Numbered from the stretch's first letter, positions 29,501-34,167 are shown. The stretch is 64,000 nt of DNA from Paragordius varius (GCA_964247055.1 OZ176058.1:62001-126000); one strand, 5' to 3'. The notes: generated by a model from the letters alone, not told the origin. Translations and numbers: made by a program.

Positions 29501-31256
29501 TATTTTTAATTTTTCGTAAATTTTTTTTATATATCAGAGCTAGTTTAGGTAAGGTAGAGAGTAAACTTTATACGAAACAATTTGATATATCTAATACTTT
29601 TTTTACATACAATAATTACGAGCATTGAATCAATCATATATGTATAATTTCACCTTTTTTTTTCTCATTTAAAAAAGCGTTTTTTTTGTTTTACCAACAA
29701 GAAGATATTTTTTGCCTAATATCATTTCTATTTAACTGTACATTTTATTATATATTTCCTTATATGAGATACATTTATTTTTATATATGATTTTCCACAA
29801 CATTATTTTTACCCCAACATCTAAAAAATACATAAAATATCTCACAATTATGTGCAAATGATTGAAAATAAATACGGATTTTGATCAAATATAGCTTTTT
29901 CCTATTATATTTTTTATCCATAAAAAAAATTTAAATAGAAAAGCTTTTTAAAACTGGAATTATAAACTACATCATATCATAAAATCAGACAAATTTAACC
30001 ACCATATATTATCTGACCATATATACATTTTTTATCACGAACTGTATATAGAGTAAAAATTAAAATTATACGGACTAAATGTAAAAAATATAAAGAATTT
30101 TAAAAGACAACCATACTATTTTAATCTTATTGTTTTGAACTATATTTTAAAATAGAAATGTAAATTGGTAACACAATCAATTATGTAGTTTACGATTGTT
30201 AAATATTTCATATAAGTTTAAAAAAGTATGGTGTTTTATGAAAAAAAATATTTCTTTATATTTCTACGTTTTGTCCGTATAACTCAGTTTTTAATAATAT
30301 TATATTGAGACCTAGAAAAAATTGAAAACATACAGACGAATTGGTTAAACATTTAAATTTTTTGATAATCATAAATTATATTCAAAAATATTAAAGTTGA
30401 AAAAAAGATATCTAACTTAACAAAAAAGCATTTGAGTTTTAGTTATCACGTTTGTGTATTATATCAATTTTTATTGAAGTAAATAATGGATAATTAAAAA
30501 TTTATTATCGTTTTAAATTTAAAAGTTTTGACAGGTCAACATCCATTAAAGGAGTAGTTTTTAAGGCACATATATCGAAATTCTATCCTTTTTACATAGA
30601 TTAATCCCAAATATAGAAATTCTATCCTTTTTATATAGATTAATCCCAAAACTGCATGTTTTATATATAAAGAGTAATGCATGCTTATATTTTTTGGCTG
30701 GCTGAAAAAAAACGCTTTTTATTTAGAAATATTTTCTCGAAAACAAATATATTCCACATTTCAAATTACGTTAATTTCAATCCTCAACACATATCACCCC
30801 TTGCCTTTTCACATTCTAACCACTTAACAAAAAAATATTGCATTTTTAATTCCTTAAGTTTAACATTTCCTAAGATAATGGCTATTAATATTACAGTAAA
30901 AATTGAAATTATACGGACAAAAACGTAAAAACATAAAAACACATGTTTTTTTTAAAAAGCCTACCATAGTTAAATCCAAATTAATCCTGGTAAAATGCTT
31001 AGTAATATAAGCCTAAAATATATAATTTATTATGTTACCAATATAAATGACTTTGGAAATAAAAAACAATGAGTTAAATTTAAATCCATCAAGATTTAAA
31101 AACTATGGTTGTTTTTTGGAAAAATAGACTAAAAACTGGAAATATACAGACAAAAGGTAAAAATACAAAGATAAATATTTTTTTCTAAATGATAACCATA
31201 CTTTTTTAAACTCCATTTTTTAAAATATAACTAACTCATTGTTTTAAACTGCAAAA

Positions 31257-31299
<43 letters not shown>

Positions 31300-34167
31300 T
31301 AAAACAATCAGTTTATATATTTTACAATTGTAATAAAATATAGCTTATATTAAAAATTAAGGTTTAAAAAAGTATGGTTGGTTGTCTTTTGGAAAAATAT
31401 TTGTCTATATATTTGAACGTTTTGTCCGTATAATTTATTTTTTACAGTAAAAAACAATAATACAACTACTTGATAATTGTGCTATCCTATTCATAATTTC
31501 CAATTCGGGCCAAATAAACCAAATTATTGGTAGTTTATTTCAAATTTTCATTAAAAAAACCAATGAGTCAAATTTAAGTCTTAAATAAAAAATAATATAC
31601 TTGAAATAAATAAAAAAATAAAAACATTCGAAAAATATCAATCATATCAACAGCAAAAGTTGAAAATCGAAATTAAACTTTTGTTATAGATATTACAGTA
31701 AAAACTAAAATTATACGGAGAAAACGTAAAAAGACAAATATTTTTTTCAAAACCACCATATAAAAACTTAACAATCGTAAATACACAATTTATTGTGTTA
31801 CTAATTGACTATATTATAGTTTTTAGTTATAATCAATGAGTTATCTTTAAAAACAAGATTAAAAAAGTATAGTAGTCTTTTTAAAAAAATATTTTAATGT
31901 CCGAGTAATTTGACTGTAATTAATTGGGTATATAAATACTCCTGAATTTTTATAATAAGCGACATAGAGTAAAAATATTTAAAGGTATATATATACAACC
32001 ATTCAAAGCTCAAATTCATCTTTGAACACTTCCACCATATAATATTTAAATTCACCCTTTTAAAAAGGAGTGTTTTAGGATCTATCTAACTTATTATTTA
32101 TATCAAAAATATCTTAATGTCATAGTTTATCATTTCTTTTGTTTTAGGATGTATAAATTTCCATTTTATTTTTGTTACAGTAAAAATTAAAATTAGGACA
32201 AAAAGTAAAAATATAAAGACAAATATTTTTTAAAAGACAACCATAGTTTTCCAACCCTAATTTATTCCTAGTAAAATACTTAATAACAAGCCTAAAATAT
32301 AAGGGATTATGTTACCAATATACATCTCTATTTTTATACTTTGGAATTTAAAACAATGAGAAATTATTCAAGGTGTAAAAAGTATGGTCTATTAGAAAAT
32401 AATATTTGTCTTTATATTTTTATGTTTTGTCCATATATTTGATTTTTTAAAAACACCAATAATTAGGGTGAATTTAAAACGAAGGTAAATTTTAATGTTT
32501 AAGAGTGAATTCGTAATGTTTGAGAGTTTTGAGTTAAATGGTATGTTTTATAAGGTATATATATTTTGAATATGGAGGGTTTTTTCATACTCTTGTGTTC
32601 AACATACCTAATAGTGGCCATTTAGATATTTAATCATAAAATATAGCTGATTAACAAATATACATTATAATAATTAATATTATATAGGCAAAAAACAGAT
32701 TTTTTTAAATATTTTCATTGTATAAAAATATTGTTTATGGTTGCGTATACATAAAATGAAGTTTTATAGCAAATTTTTTATATAGTATAATTTAAATTAT
32801 ACGGAAGGATAAAAGTAAATATATAAAGACATATATTTTCATAAAGACAACCCCATACTTTTTAAAACCTTAATTTTTCTCATTTTAGCTATTTTGTTAC
32901 AATCCCAAATTACATAATTTTTATCTTTTACTTTGTAGTTTATAACAATCAGTTACATTTAAAGAATCAAGATTTAAAAAAATAGTTGTCTTTTAGAAAA
33001 AAAATTTTGTCCTTTTATTTTTACGCTTTAACGGTATAATTGTGGTTTTTACTGTATTATATTTTCTTAAAAAACTTATTTAAGACCGAACTCTTTTTAT
33101 TAAAATTTACCTTCAAATGTTAGTACCAAAAAAAATTTGATTTAAACATTATTTTTAAAAACAGTCATTTTCAAACCATGATTTATTATATATTATTTGT
33201 GATAAATTTATATATATTTGTGTTTAACATTTAATTATTATTTTTACTTTAAACAAGTTATATTTCAAAATGTCCTTGAATAATACAGTAGAAGCTGAAA
33301 TTATACGGACAAAACTTATATAAAGACAATAATTTTTTTCTAAAAGACAACAATTTTTTAAAAAATTTTGACATATAAAATATTTAATTACCATCGTATA
33401 ATACATAATTGATTAATTTCTATATTATATTTGTAGGTTAAAACAATCAGTTAAAAAAATCAAGATTACAAAAGGTATAGTTGTCTTTTAGAAAAAAATA
33501 TTTGTATGTATATTTTTACGTTTTGTCCTTCATATAATTATTTACTGCATTATTTGTGATAAGTTGATATATAATTGAATAATACTTTAAATTTCAAATT
33601 AAACATTATTTCAAAAAGTACTTAAATAATACTTTAAATTTTAATTTACAGTAAAAATTGAAATTATACGGACAAAATAAATGATACTATTTCAAACCTT
33701 AATTTGTCCTATTAAAAACAAATACATAAATTGCTTCATTTTACACCTTTATTTCCTACTTTATAGTTAAAAACAATGGTTATATTGATATAAATCTAGA
33801 TTTATTGAGTATGGGGTTGTCTTTTAGAAAAACATATTTGTCTTTATAGTTATGTCCGTATTTCAATTTTTAATTTACTTTAAATTTCAATGAAATATAT
33901 TTCAAAAATACTTAAATAACACTTTAAACTTTCAATTTTTATTGTACTATCCCTTTTTATATATATTAGGATTACTATAATTTTGAAGAGTCTGTAATAA
34001 ACAGACGTCGTAGAGGAAGTATTATTGAAGGTGGTTCATCTGGAATTCAATATCAAACTGTTCACCAACATAGCTATAATCAACCGAGAATTTCTGGACA
34101 TTATGTTTCGGCTGTTTTACCTCAACCGCAAAACTCTTCTAGAAGATATTCAATCATTTCTTTTTAA
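785..34167 (+). CDS. Paramyosin gene, 16 exons plus an alternative last exon (whole-gene entry)
   Basis: Paramyosin is the rod protein that forms the core of invertebrate muscle thick filaments and carries myosin on its surface. The exons join in phase into an 883-residue protein: a short non-helical head (about residues 1-30), an unbroken heptad coiled coil to about residue 855, and a short tail. From memory the order and sequence follow nematode UNC-15 closely: [10 protein letters not shown] near the start, [13 protein letters not shown] in the middle, KKDRRVKEL near the end. Length is typical of the family (about 870-885). Every junction has GT/AG and the phases agree (exons 4/5, 8/9 and 9/10 split codons). 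Introns are large for such a gene and filled with MITEs and tandem copies of exon edges. A donor inside the last coding exon and a distal exon predict a 939-residue form. The 5' untranslated exon and promoter lie outside the window. Family identity is very secure; use of the long form is inferred. Confidence 0.96.
1091..1353. mobile_element. Family-1 MITE in intron 1
   Basis: TACAGTGAAAATTG start, CGGACAAAACGTAAAAATAT arm, mirrored ACGTTTTGTCCGTATAA at the right. The right terminus is degenerate. Confidence 0.85.
1469..1765. mobile_element. Family-1 MITE in intron 1, abutting exon 2
   Basis: TACAGTAAAAATTAAAATTT start and TTTTAACTGTA end; about 297 bp with a TA at each side. It ends 18 bases before the exon 2 acceptor. 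Confidence 0.88.
1784..1840 (+). CDS. Paramyosin exon 2 (residues 34-52)
   Basis: Encodes [19 protein letters not shown], the start of the coiled coil and one of the most conserved paramyosin stretches. Acceptor ATAATTAG and donor GTAAGA, phase 0 on both sides. A MITE ends only about 18 bases before the acceptor. Confidence 0.95.
1999..2300. mobile_element. Family-2 MITE in intron 2
   Basis: Starts TACCATTTACAGTTCGAATT and ends TTTGAATTGTAAATGGTA, with AATTCACCCT blocks at the left and AGGGTGAATTTGAATTGT at the right; about 300 bp and non-coding. Confidence 0.82.
2448..2718. mobile_element. Family-1 MITE in intron 2
   Basis: TACAGTAAAAATTAATTTTA left end, ACGGTTTTGTCCGTATGAG and TTTTACAGT right end. 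A second CAGTAAAAATA lies 30 bases inside, a small internal duplication. Confidence 0.82.
2790..3150. mobile_element. Family-1 MITE with a duplicated right end
   Basis: An element ends at 3,031 (TTTTTACTGTA). It is followed at 3,040-3,150 by a second copy of its right half (AAAATAGTATGGGGTTGTCT both times), so the right part was tandemly duplicated in place. Confidence 0.8.
3317..3403 (+). CDS. Paramyosin exon 3 (residues 53-81)
   Basis: Encodes [25 protein letters not shown] and on, equal to IERERADLSVQ in the nematode protein. Acceptor TATTTTTAG, donor GTAAAT, phase 0. Its 3' edge with the donor is repeated through the first 1.4 kb of the following intron. Confidence 0.95.
3404..4790 (+). 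repeat. Tandem copies of the exon 3 donor edge
   Basis: The exon end CAAGTAAATACTTG recurs. Short degenerate units carry AAGTAAATACTAG near 3,460, 3,555, 3,676 and 3,790. They are followed by longer units of about 170 bp from 3,800 to 4,770. Each long unit holds a CCTGAGTACAGTTAGATT block, a TTTATATTGGCTT block and GAACAAAGTGCAAGTAAATAC. The donor sequence is preserved in most long units. It is inferred that these arose by repeated duplication of the exon-intron junction. Confidence 0.85.
4765..4880. repeat. Partial copy of the inverted-repeat element at 5,910-6,120
   Basis: AAAAATTGTTTAATTCAACC, TTTTCCATACACTATTGTG and ATGTAAAGTAAGCTATCAT parallel AAAATTGTTTATTCAACC, TTTTCCCATACACTACTGTG and GTGTAATATAAGCAACCAT at 6,020-6,110. 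Confidence 0.6.
4897..5135. repeat. Long inverted repeat
   Basis: Arms of about 80 bases: ACTACAGTCATGTATTATAC to TTACGTTAAATGGGTATAAA at the left are matched in reverse by AATACCCATTTAACGAAAAA to ATATACGACTGTAGT at the right. A MITE-like palindrome of unknown family. Confidence 0.7.
5238..5323. repeat. Perfect-looking hairpin palindrome
   Basis: GCGAACAAATATAAAAAATA with ATAGACTTTTA at the left and TAAAAGTCTAT with TATTTTTTATATTTGTACGC at the right give a stem of nearly 40 base pairs. Confidence 0.7.
5534..5841. mobile_element. Family-2 MITE, representative copy
   Basis: TACAATTTACAATTCAAATT at the left with two AATTCACCCTCGAACAATT blocks; at the right AGGGTGAATTTGAATTGTTT and three related blocks ending GAACTGTAAATGGTA. 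The centre (GTTCGAAAACACATAATTTA before the right blocks) is shared with the copy at 18,553. The tandem subterminal units differ in number between copies. It sits at the centre of a larger palindrome (5,441-5,895). Confidence 0.84.
5910..6120. repeat. Inverted repeat element
   Basis: Left arm TTACACTATAGTTGGAAAAT and GCGTAACACCACAGTAG; right arm CTACTGTGGTGTTGGAAATT and CAACTATAGTGTAATATAAG. The loop is shared with 4,765-4,880. Confidence 0.7.
6135..6411. mobile_element. Family-1 MITE in intron 3
   Basis: TACAGTTAAAATTGAAATTG start, AAGTATGGTTGTCTATGAG and TTTTTACTGTA end. It carries CCTTAT in place of the usual CCGTAT at the right arm. Confidence 0.85.
6650..6835. mobile_element. Shortened family-1 MITE in intron 3
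   Basis: ATTATACGGACAAAACGTAA left arm and TTACATTTTGTCCGTATA right arm with only about 110 bp between; internally deleted and near the exon 4 acceptor. Confidence 0.75.
6885..7051 (+). CDS. Paramyosin exon 4 (residues 82-137)
   Basis: Encodes [20 protein letters not shown] through EQLQKAKNK. Acceptor ATTATAG, donor GTAAGA. It ends with two bases of a Lys codon that the first base of the next exon completes, which fixes both boundaries. Confidence 0.95.
7131..7398. mobile_element. Family-1 MITE in intron 4
   Basis: Arms GTACGGACAAAACATAATTA and TTTTAGGTTCCGTATAATTT. It has lost part of the TTTTGTCC motif at the right. Confidence 0.75.
7627..7892. mobile_element. Family-1 MITE in intron 4
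   Basis: TACAGTAATTAAAATTGTAC start, TTACATTTTGTCCGTATATG near the end, which lies about 35 bases before exon 5. Confidence 0.8.
7927..8005 (+). CDS. Paramyosin exon 5 (residues 137-163)
   Basis: Encodes [20 protein letters not shown] and on to KDK. Acceptor ATAATAG, donor GTATTT, phase 0 at the end. Equivalent to the nematode KIDRERQRVQHEV segment. Confidence 0.94.
8006..8611 (+). other. Paramyosin intron 5, nothing recognised but an AT run
   Basis: A+T-rich intron without MITE or exon copy that I can see. It contains a dinucleotide (TA)n run at 8,499-8,527. Confidence 0.6.
8612..8857 (+). CDS. Paramyosin exon 6 (residues 164-245)
   Basis: 82 codons from [16 protein letters not shown] to [12 protein letters not shown]. 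It contains the conserved AENNDLLxEV-like motif as [13 protein letters not shown]. Acceptor ATCATAG, donor GTAAGA, phase 0. The last bases and the donor (ACTTAGGGTAAG) recur several times in the intron that follows. Confidence 0.95.
8930..9380 (+). repeat. Tandem copies of the exon 6 donor edge
   Basis: Four or so units of about 100-130 bp contain TTTTAAGCATTTTACTTAGGGTAAGG or close variants (near 8,962, 9,069, 9,160 and 9,262), repeating the exon end ACTTAGG with its GTAAG donor and the T-rich intron start. The units are degenerate and carry no acceptor. Confidence 0.75.
9523..9797. mobile_element. Family-1 MITE in intron 6
   Basis: ATATACGGACAATATGTAAA left arm (terminal bases decayed), AAGTATGGTTGTCTTTTAG and TTTTTACTGTA right end. 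Confidence 0.85.
10081..10410 (+). CDS. Paramyosin exon 7 (residues 246-355)
   Basis: The largest exon, 110 codons. It carries [16 protein letters not shown], close to a hallmark of invertebrate paramyosins, and [14 protein letters not shown]. Acceptor CACGTAAG, donor GTAAGA, phase 0. It is less A+T-rich than its surroundings, as expected for a constrained exon. Confidence 0.96.
10447..10590 (+). mobile_element. Degenerate tRNA-derived SINE in intron 7
   Basis: The stretch is noticeably richer in G+C than the intron around it. GGAGTTTAAACTTTGACAC and CATCACTGTCTACCTTGGAC with AGGCG, then GTCC and AATTTAAG in the same order, match the SINE found on the other strand at 60,495-60,695, with about one difference in four or five by eye. 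The tRNA-like A box is no longer clear. Ends and target-site duplication cannot be made out, so this is an old copy. Confidence 0.6.
11015..11231 (+). CDS. Paramyosin exon 8 (residues 356-428)
   Basis: Encodes [20 protein letters not shown] through [11 protein letters not shown]; it matches the nematode AQNTIAILE and ALARENKKL segments. Acceptor TTGTATAG, donor GTATGG after one base of an Asp codon. The last 60 or so bases are repeated six times downstream. Confidence 0.95.
11400..12870 (+). repeat. Six tandem copies of the exon 8 end ([20 protein letters not shown])
   Basis: Copies lie near 11,428-11,491, 11,697-11,757, 11,926-11,986, 12,175-12,238, 12,418-12,487 and 12,798-12,862, each ending AAATTGAATGGTA like the true donor. 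Spacers repeat too. Copies 1 and 5 are open and are preceded by TTTGCGCAG. Copies 2-4 have CCCAGCTTAG before the homology and copy 6 has an early stop. Copy 5 differs from the exon in a handful of bases and keeps nearly the same peptide. Confidence 0.9.
13207..13500. mobile_element. Family-1 MITE, representative copy (Tc1/mariner-like)
   Basis: About 294 bp, complete. Left end TA-CAGTAAAAATTAAAATTA, arm TACGGACAAAACTCAAAAAT and GTAAAGACAAATATTTTTA, then a less conserved centre. The right end mirrors it: CATGGTGGTCTTTTATAAAA, ATTTTGTCCGTATAATTTAA and TTTTTACTG-TA. The long inverted repeats (about 80-100 bp), short length, absence of coding sequence and flanking TA fit a miniature inverted-repeat element mobilised by a Tc1/mariner-type transposase. 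Superfamily assignment is inferred from the TA site and CAGT ends. Confidence 0.88.
13628..13890. mobile_element. Family-1 MITE in intron 8
   Basis: TTATACGGACAAAATCTAAA left arm, AAGTATGGTTGTCTTTCG and TTATATTTTTACGG right arm; the last 25 bp of the right end are missing. Short direct repeats around 13,540 and 13,950 (TTCTGTTCATCGCTTTACAT) flank it. Confidence 0.8.
14098..14383. mobile_element. Family-1 MITE abutting exon 9
   Basis: TACAGTAAAAACTAAAATTT start, ACATTTTGTCCGTATAATTT then TTATTATTGTA. It ends about 10 bases before the exon 9 acceptor, so it probably supplies the branch-point region. Confidence 0.85.
14394..14634 (+). CDS. Paramyosin exon 9 (residues 428-508)
   Basis: Starts with two bases that complete the Asp codon, then [20 protein letters not shown] and, at the end, [16 protein letters not shown]. 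Acceptor CCTTCAG, donor GTTTTA, ending two bases into an Arg codon. A MITE ends about 10 bases upstream of the acceptor. Its 3' third is duplicated at least six times in the next intron. Confidence 0.95.
14815..16100 (+). repeat. Six tandem copies of the exon 9 end ([21 protein letters not shown])
   Basis: Copies start near 14,838, 15,120, 15,395, 15,722, 15,900 and 16,035 and decline in similarity to the exon with distance. The third (about 15,395-15,488) keeps the peptide [20 protein letters not shown] and on to HTR with only synonymous differences. The fourth has an in-frame stop and the last two are badly decayed. Spacers contain a shared TTTTACCTGACTGGTTAAAATTG block. Confidence 0.9.
16339..16385 (+). 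repeat. Copy of the exon 10 acceptor edge
   Basis: GTCTTATAG is followed by GAGAGCCATGCAGGCAGAG and ATTGATGCCTTAACA, matching the first 30 or so bases of exon 10, then TTTCAATAG. The following 160 bases also resemble the sequence that precedes the true acceptor, so this is one unit of a two-unit tandem duplication. Confidence 0.85.
16545..16740 (+). CDS. Paramyosin exon 10 (residues 508-573)
   Basis: Completes the Arg codon and continues [18 protein letters not shown] to IKKLQQQLM. Equivalent to the nematode KNMQFEIDRLTAALAD. Acceptor CTTACAG. The donor is taken as GTTATT after the Met codon, phase 0, which suits exon 11. A partial copy of its 5' edge precedes it at 16,339. Confidence 0.93.
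16783..17083. mobile_element. Family-1 MITE just after exon 10
   Basis: TACTGTAAAAACTAAAATTA start, ACGTTTTATCTGTATAATTT and TTTTACTGTA end; about 43 bases inside the intron. Confidence 0.85.
17265..17562. mobile_element. Family-1 MITE in intron 10
   Basis: TACAGTAAAAATTGAAATTA start, ACGTTTTGTCTGTATAATTT then TTTTTACTTTA. Its centre closely matches the element at 16,783, so the two are sister copies. Confidence 0.87.
17563..18036 (+). other. Intron 10 between MITEs, nothing recognised
   Basis: A+T-rich intron sequence without exon copies or recognisable elements. Confidence 0.5.
18037..18219. mobile_element. Internally deleted family-1 MITE in intron 10
   Basis: TACAGTAAAAAGTGAAATTA and TTTTTACTGTA ends with only about 180 bp in total. 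Confidence 0.83.
18412..18540 (+). CDS. Paramyosin exon 11 (residues 574-616)
   Basis: 43 codons from [20 protein letters not shown] to [11 protein letters not shown]. Acceptor CTTTAAG, donor GTAATT, phase 0. A family-2 MITE begins about 13 bases inside the following intron. Confidence 0.95.
18553..18902. mobile_element. Family-2 MITE just inside intron 11
   Basis: TATTTACAGTTCGATTTCAC begins 13 bases after the exon 11 donor; the element ends GAACTTGAACTGTAAATGGT at 18,900. The centre shares GTTCGAAAACACATAAATTA with the 5,534 copy. Confidence 0.84.
18903..19393 (+). other. Intron 11 remainder, nothing recognised
   Basis: A+T-rich sequence with no exon copy or element seen. Confidence 0.5.
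19394..19549 (+). CDS. Paramyosin exon 12 (residues 617-668)
   Basis: 52 codons: [19 protein letters not shown] through [17 protein letters not shown]; the nematode equivalent is IRARKQAEVDLEEANGRI. Acceptor TTTTAAG, donor GTAAAT, phase 0. Confidence 0.95.
19566..19682. mobile_element. Small palindromic MITE-like element in intron 12
   Basis: About 117 bp that reads almost the same on both strands: ATACTATTTGCATTTTAAGA with CTTGAACACTTCAAG at the left, TTGAAGTGTTCATGG and CTTGAAGTGCAAATGGTAT at the right. The ends resemble family 2 (CCATTT plus subterminal repeats) but the repeat unit differs. It begins 16 bases after the donor. Confidence 0.72.
19683..20170 (+). other. Intron 12 remainder with a short direct repeat
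   Basis: AAATGGTCTAACCCAGAATT occurs at 19,789 and 19,941 (offset 152), close to the 153-base offset of the exon 13 acceptor copy downstream. Otherwise nothing recognised. Confidence 0.55.
20171..20215 (+). repeat. Copy of the exon 13 acceptor edge
   Basis: The sequence CGCGTTTAGGAATTGAAGAT through GAACGGGCCGC is repeated 153 bases before the true exon 13 start. The next two codons differ synonymously (GCT AAG against GCG AAA), after which the match is lost. A functional acceptor here would run into a stop (TAG ATAATA region), so it is probably a decoy or relict. Confidence 0.85.
20327..20455 (+). CDS. Paramyosin exon 13 (residues 669-711)
   Basis: 43 codons: [20 protein letters not shown] through [18 protein letters not shown], matching the nematode EEQEHSMKIDALRKSLEEQ. 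Acceptor GCGTTTAG, donor GTAAAT. Both edges have extra copies: the 5' edge at 20,174 and the 3' edge at 20,650 and beyond. Confidence 0.95.
20640..21640 (+). repeat. Tandem copies of the exon 13 donor edge
   Basis: At 20,649-20,664 GCCGCCGAACAACAA with GTAAATACTC repeats the exon end, preceded by TATTCAG. The intron start (TCACAAAGTTTTCAACTAG, TTTAGGCATTCAACTGGC) then recurs near 20,690, 21,225 and 21,530. A family-1 MITE (20,950-21,214) sits inside this array. Confidence 0.8.
20950..21214. mobile_element. Family-1 MITE inside the exon 13 array
   Basis: AGTGTAAAAACTGAAATTGT start, ACATTTTGTCCGTATAATTT and TTTTTACTGTA end. It splits one unit of the donor-edge array, so it inserted after that duplication. 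Confidence 0.83.
21689..21918. mobile_element. MITE-like inverted repeat in intron 13
   Basis: TTTTAGAATGATATAATGTA, ATATCAGCAAATTAATAATA and AATTTATTAATGAA occur at 21,689 and in reverse complement ending at 21,918, arms of about 58 bases with very few mismatches, enclosing about 115 bp. Family unknown; the good arm identity suggests a recent insertion. Confidence 0.72.
22069..22155 (+). CDS. Paramyosin exon 14 (residues 712-740)
   Basis: 29 codons: [20 protein letters not shown] and RMVSKLEAR, a highly conserved region (nematode QLQVQIQEAEAAALLGGKR). Acceptor TTTACAG, donor GTATAT, phase 0. Confidence 0.95.
22156..23745 (+). repeat. Composite array: exon 14 intron start fused to MITE ends
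   Basis: About 16 units of 60-100 bp. Each joins CAGTAAAAATTGAAATTATA, GGACAAAACGTATAAATATA and AAGACATATT (the left end of the family-1 MITE) to ATTTTCGTTAACATATTTAT, which derives from the intron sequence just after the exon 14 donor (TAGTATTTTCGTTAAC). The last unit runs into a nearly complete MITE with a right end at about 23,741. An insertion flush with the donor probably became part of the duplicating unit. Confidence 0.85.
24114..24314 (+). CDS. Paramyosin exon 15 (residues 741-807)
   Basis: 67 codons: [20 protein letters not shown] through [14 protein letters not shown], including [10 protein letters not shown]. Acceptor TTAAAAG, donor GTGAGT, phase 0. The final bases and donor are copied at least eight times in the next 2.4 kb. 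Confidence 0.95.
24420..26720 (+). repeat. Tandem copies of the exon 15 donor edge
   Basis: At least eight copies of AAATATAAAGAACAAGTCGG followed by AGATATTGTAAGC lie near 24,440, 25,004, 25,265, 25,428, 25,586, 26,025, 26,336 and 26,668, separated by repeated intron blocks (ACTCAAGGGATATTTAG, TTTTTAGCCTAGGTTG). Relative to the exon the copies read GTCGGAGATATT instead of GTTGGAGATATA, both synonymous, and have GTAAGC instead of GTGAGT. Confidence 0.88.
27000..28230 (+). repeat. Tandem copies of the exon 16 acceptor edge
   Basis: Roughly a dozen units of about 80-140 bp carry TAAATTTTCACTGATTTACT, AAAATTAATTTATCAAATC and TTTTTAACCAATACATAAAC. Two keep an acceptor-like start of the exon: TTTAGGAAACTTTGGCAGT at about 28,177 and CACTAGGAAATTTTTACTG at about 27,516. 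Others have lost the AG. The block just before exon 16 (ACTCGTAAATTTTCCGTTTAG) is the same sequence. Confidence 0.82.
28327..28557 (+). CDS. Paramyosin exon 16 with proximal stop (residues 808-883)
   Basis: Begins [20 protein letters not shown] and ends the coiled coil near [13 protein letters not shown], followed by a Pro/Ala/Val-rich non-helical tail. Reading through, the tail ends VSNSQSPYP and TAA at 28,555. Acceptor CCGTTTAG. Residue 874 (Arg) is followed at once by GTGAGT at 28,528, in phase 0, so the last nine codons can be removed as intron when the distal exon is used. Confidence 0.94.
   Translation, partial: ETLAVQHLAKSRRFQKELEDQEARAEMAENNLVRLRAKNRGGVFVGPAPAPIVTAQLVPQAAIPYVRVSNSQSPYP
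28528..28533 (+). promoter_or_regulatory. Alternative 5' splice site inside the last paramyosin exon
   Basis: CGC followed by GTGAGTAAC is a near-ideal donor inside coding sequence, exactly between codons. The only phase-0 open exon with an acceptor found downstream is at 33,970. The choice between read-through (stop at 28,557) and splicing would switch the C-terminal tail of paramyosin. Use of the site is inferred from sequence only. Confidence 0.7.
28560..29075 (+). repeat. Duplicated 3' flank of the proximal stop
   Basis: After the stop, CAATCACCTTACCCTTAA recurs at about 28,718-28,735. The block ACTAAAAAACTCTCGATAAC followed by CCCCTGACCGTTT occurs near 28,589 and again near 28,948, with the same downstream CAAGTTTTTGCA. 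Two or three units of unequal length are present. This is the 3' untranslated region of the short form, or the start of the alternative intron. Confidence 0.8.
29076..30045 (+). other. Unannotated A+T-rich intron or 3' flank
   Basis: No coding stretch, element or repeat was recognised here. If the short paramyosin form is used its poly(A) site should lie in this stretch: ATTAAA occurs near 29,190 and AATAAA near 29,868, but neither can be preferred from sequence alone. Confidence 0.4.
30050..30295. mobile_element. Family-1 MITE
   Basis: AGAGTAAAAATTAAAATTAT start, CTACGTTTTGTCCGTATAAC right arm; in the intron before the alternative last exon. Confidence 0.8.
30892..31120. mobile_element. Family-1 MITE, right end missing
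   Basis: TACAGTAAAAATTGAAATTA start; the right side stops after AACTATGGTTGTTTTTTGG, where the next element begins at about 31,127. Confidence 0.78.
31127..31448. mobile_element. Family-1 MITE with an internal AT run
   Basis: AAAACTGGAAATATACAGAC start, ACGTTTTGTCCGTATAATTT and TTTTTACAGTA end. A (TA)n run of about 38 bases at 31,258-31,296 sits in its centre. Confidence 0.82.
31694..31920. mobile_element. Family-1 MITE
   Basis: TACAGTAAAAACTAAAATTA start and AATGTCCGAGTAATTTGACT degenerate right end. Confidence 0.78.
31990..32542. mobile_element. Family-2 MITE with a nested family-1 MITE
   Basis: Degenerate CAACCATTCAAAGCTCAAATT and TTTAAATTCACCC at the left and AGGGTGAATTTAAAACG to TTGAGTTAAATGGTATG at the right are the family-2 ends. 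A family-1 element (32,176-32,446) lies inside, so at this locus family 1 inserted after family 2. Confidence 0.72.
32176..32446. mobile_element. Family-1 MITE nested in a family-2 MITE
   Basis: TACAGTAAAAATTAAAATTA start, ATGTTTTGTCCATATATTTG right arm. Confidence 0.82.
32785..33056. mobile_element. Family-1 MITE
   Basis: ATTATACGGAAGGATAAAAG left arm, TTACGCTTTAACGGTATAAT and TTTTTACTGTA right end. Confidence 0.8.
33283..33550. mobile_element. Family-1 MITE
   Basis: TACAGTAGAAGCTGAAATTA start, ACGTTTTGTCCTTCATATAA right arm. Confidence 0.8.
33648..33878. mobile_element. Family-1 MITE before the alternative last exon
   Basis: TACAGTAAAAATTGAAATTA start; the right arm is shortened to TTATGTCCGTATTTCAATTT. 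It ends about 90 bases before the exon acceptor. Confidence 0.78.
33970..34167 (+). CDS. Alternative paramyosin last exon (65-residue tail)
   Basis: After acceptor ATATATTAG an open phase-0 frame encodes [20 protein letters not shown], a Gly/Ser linker, then a Tyr/Gln/His-rich end finishing [11 protein letters not shown] and TAA. Joined to the donor at 28,528 it gives a 939-residue paramyosin whose tail is basic (NRRRR) and rich in possible phosphorylation sites (RRRGS, RRYS). I do not recognise this tail from any paramyosin I know. Support for coding use is the exact phase match, the good acceptor, and the way the 28 downstream copies of its second half keep the frame. It could instead belong to an unknown small gene, but no start codon or second exon is apparent. 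Confidence 0.72.
   Translation, partial: DYYNFEESVINRRRRGSIIEGGSSGIQYQTVHQHSYNQPRISGHYVSAVLPQPQNSSRRYSIISF

Noticed and set aside
29250-29960. Possible additional alternative paramyosin exon between 28,557 and 33,970
   Set aside because: No phase-0 open stretch with an acceptor and a sensible tail was found; the region is plain A+T-rich DNA followed by MITEs.
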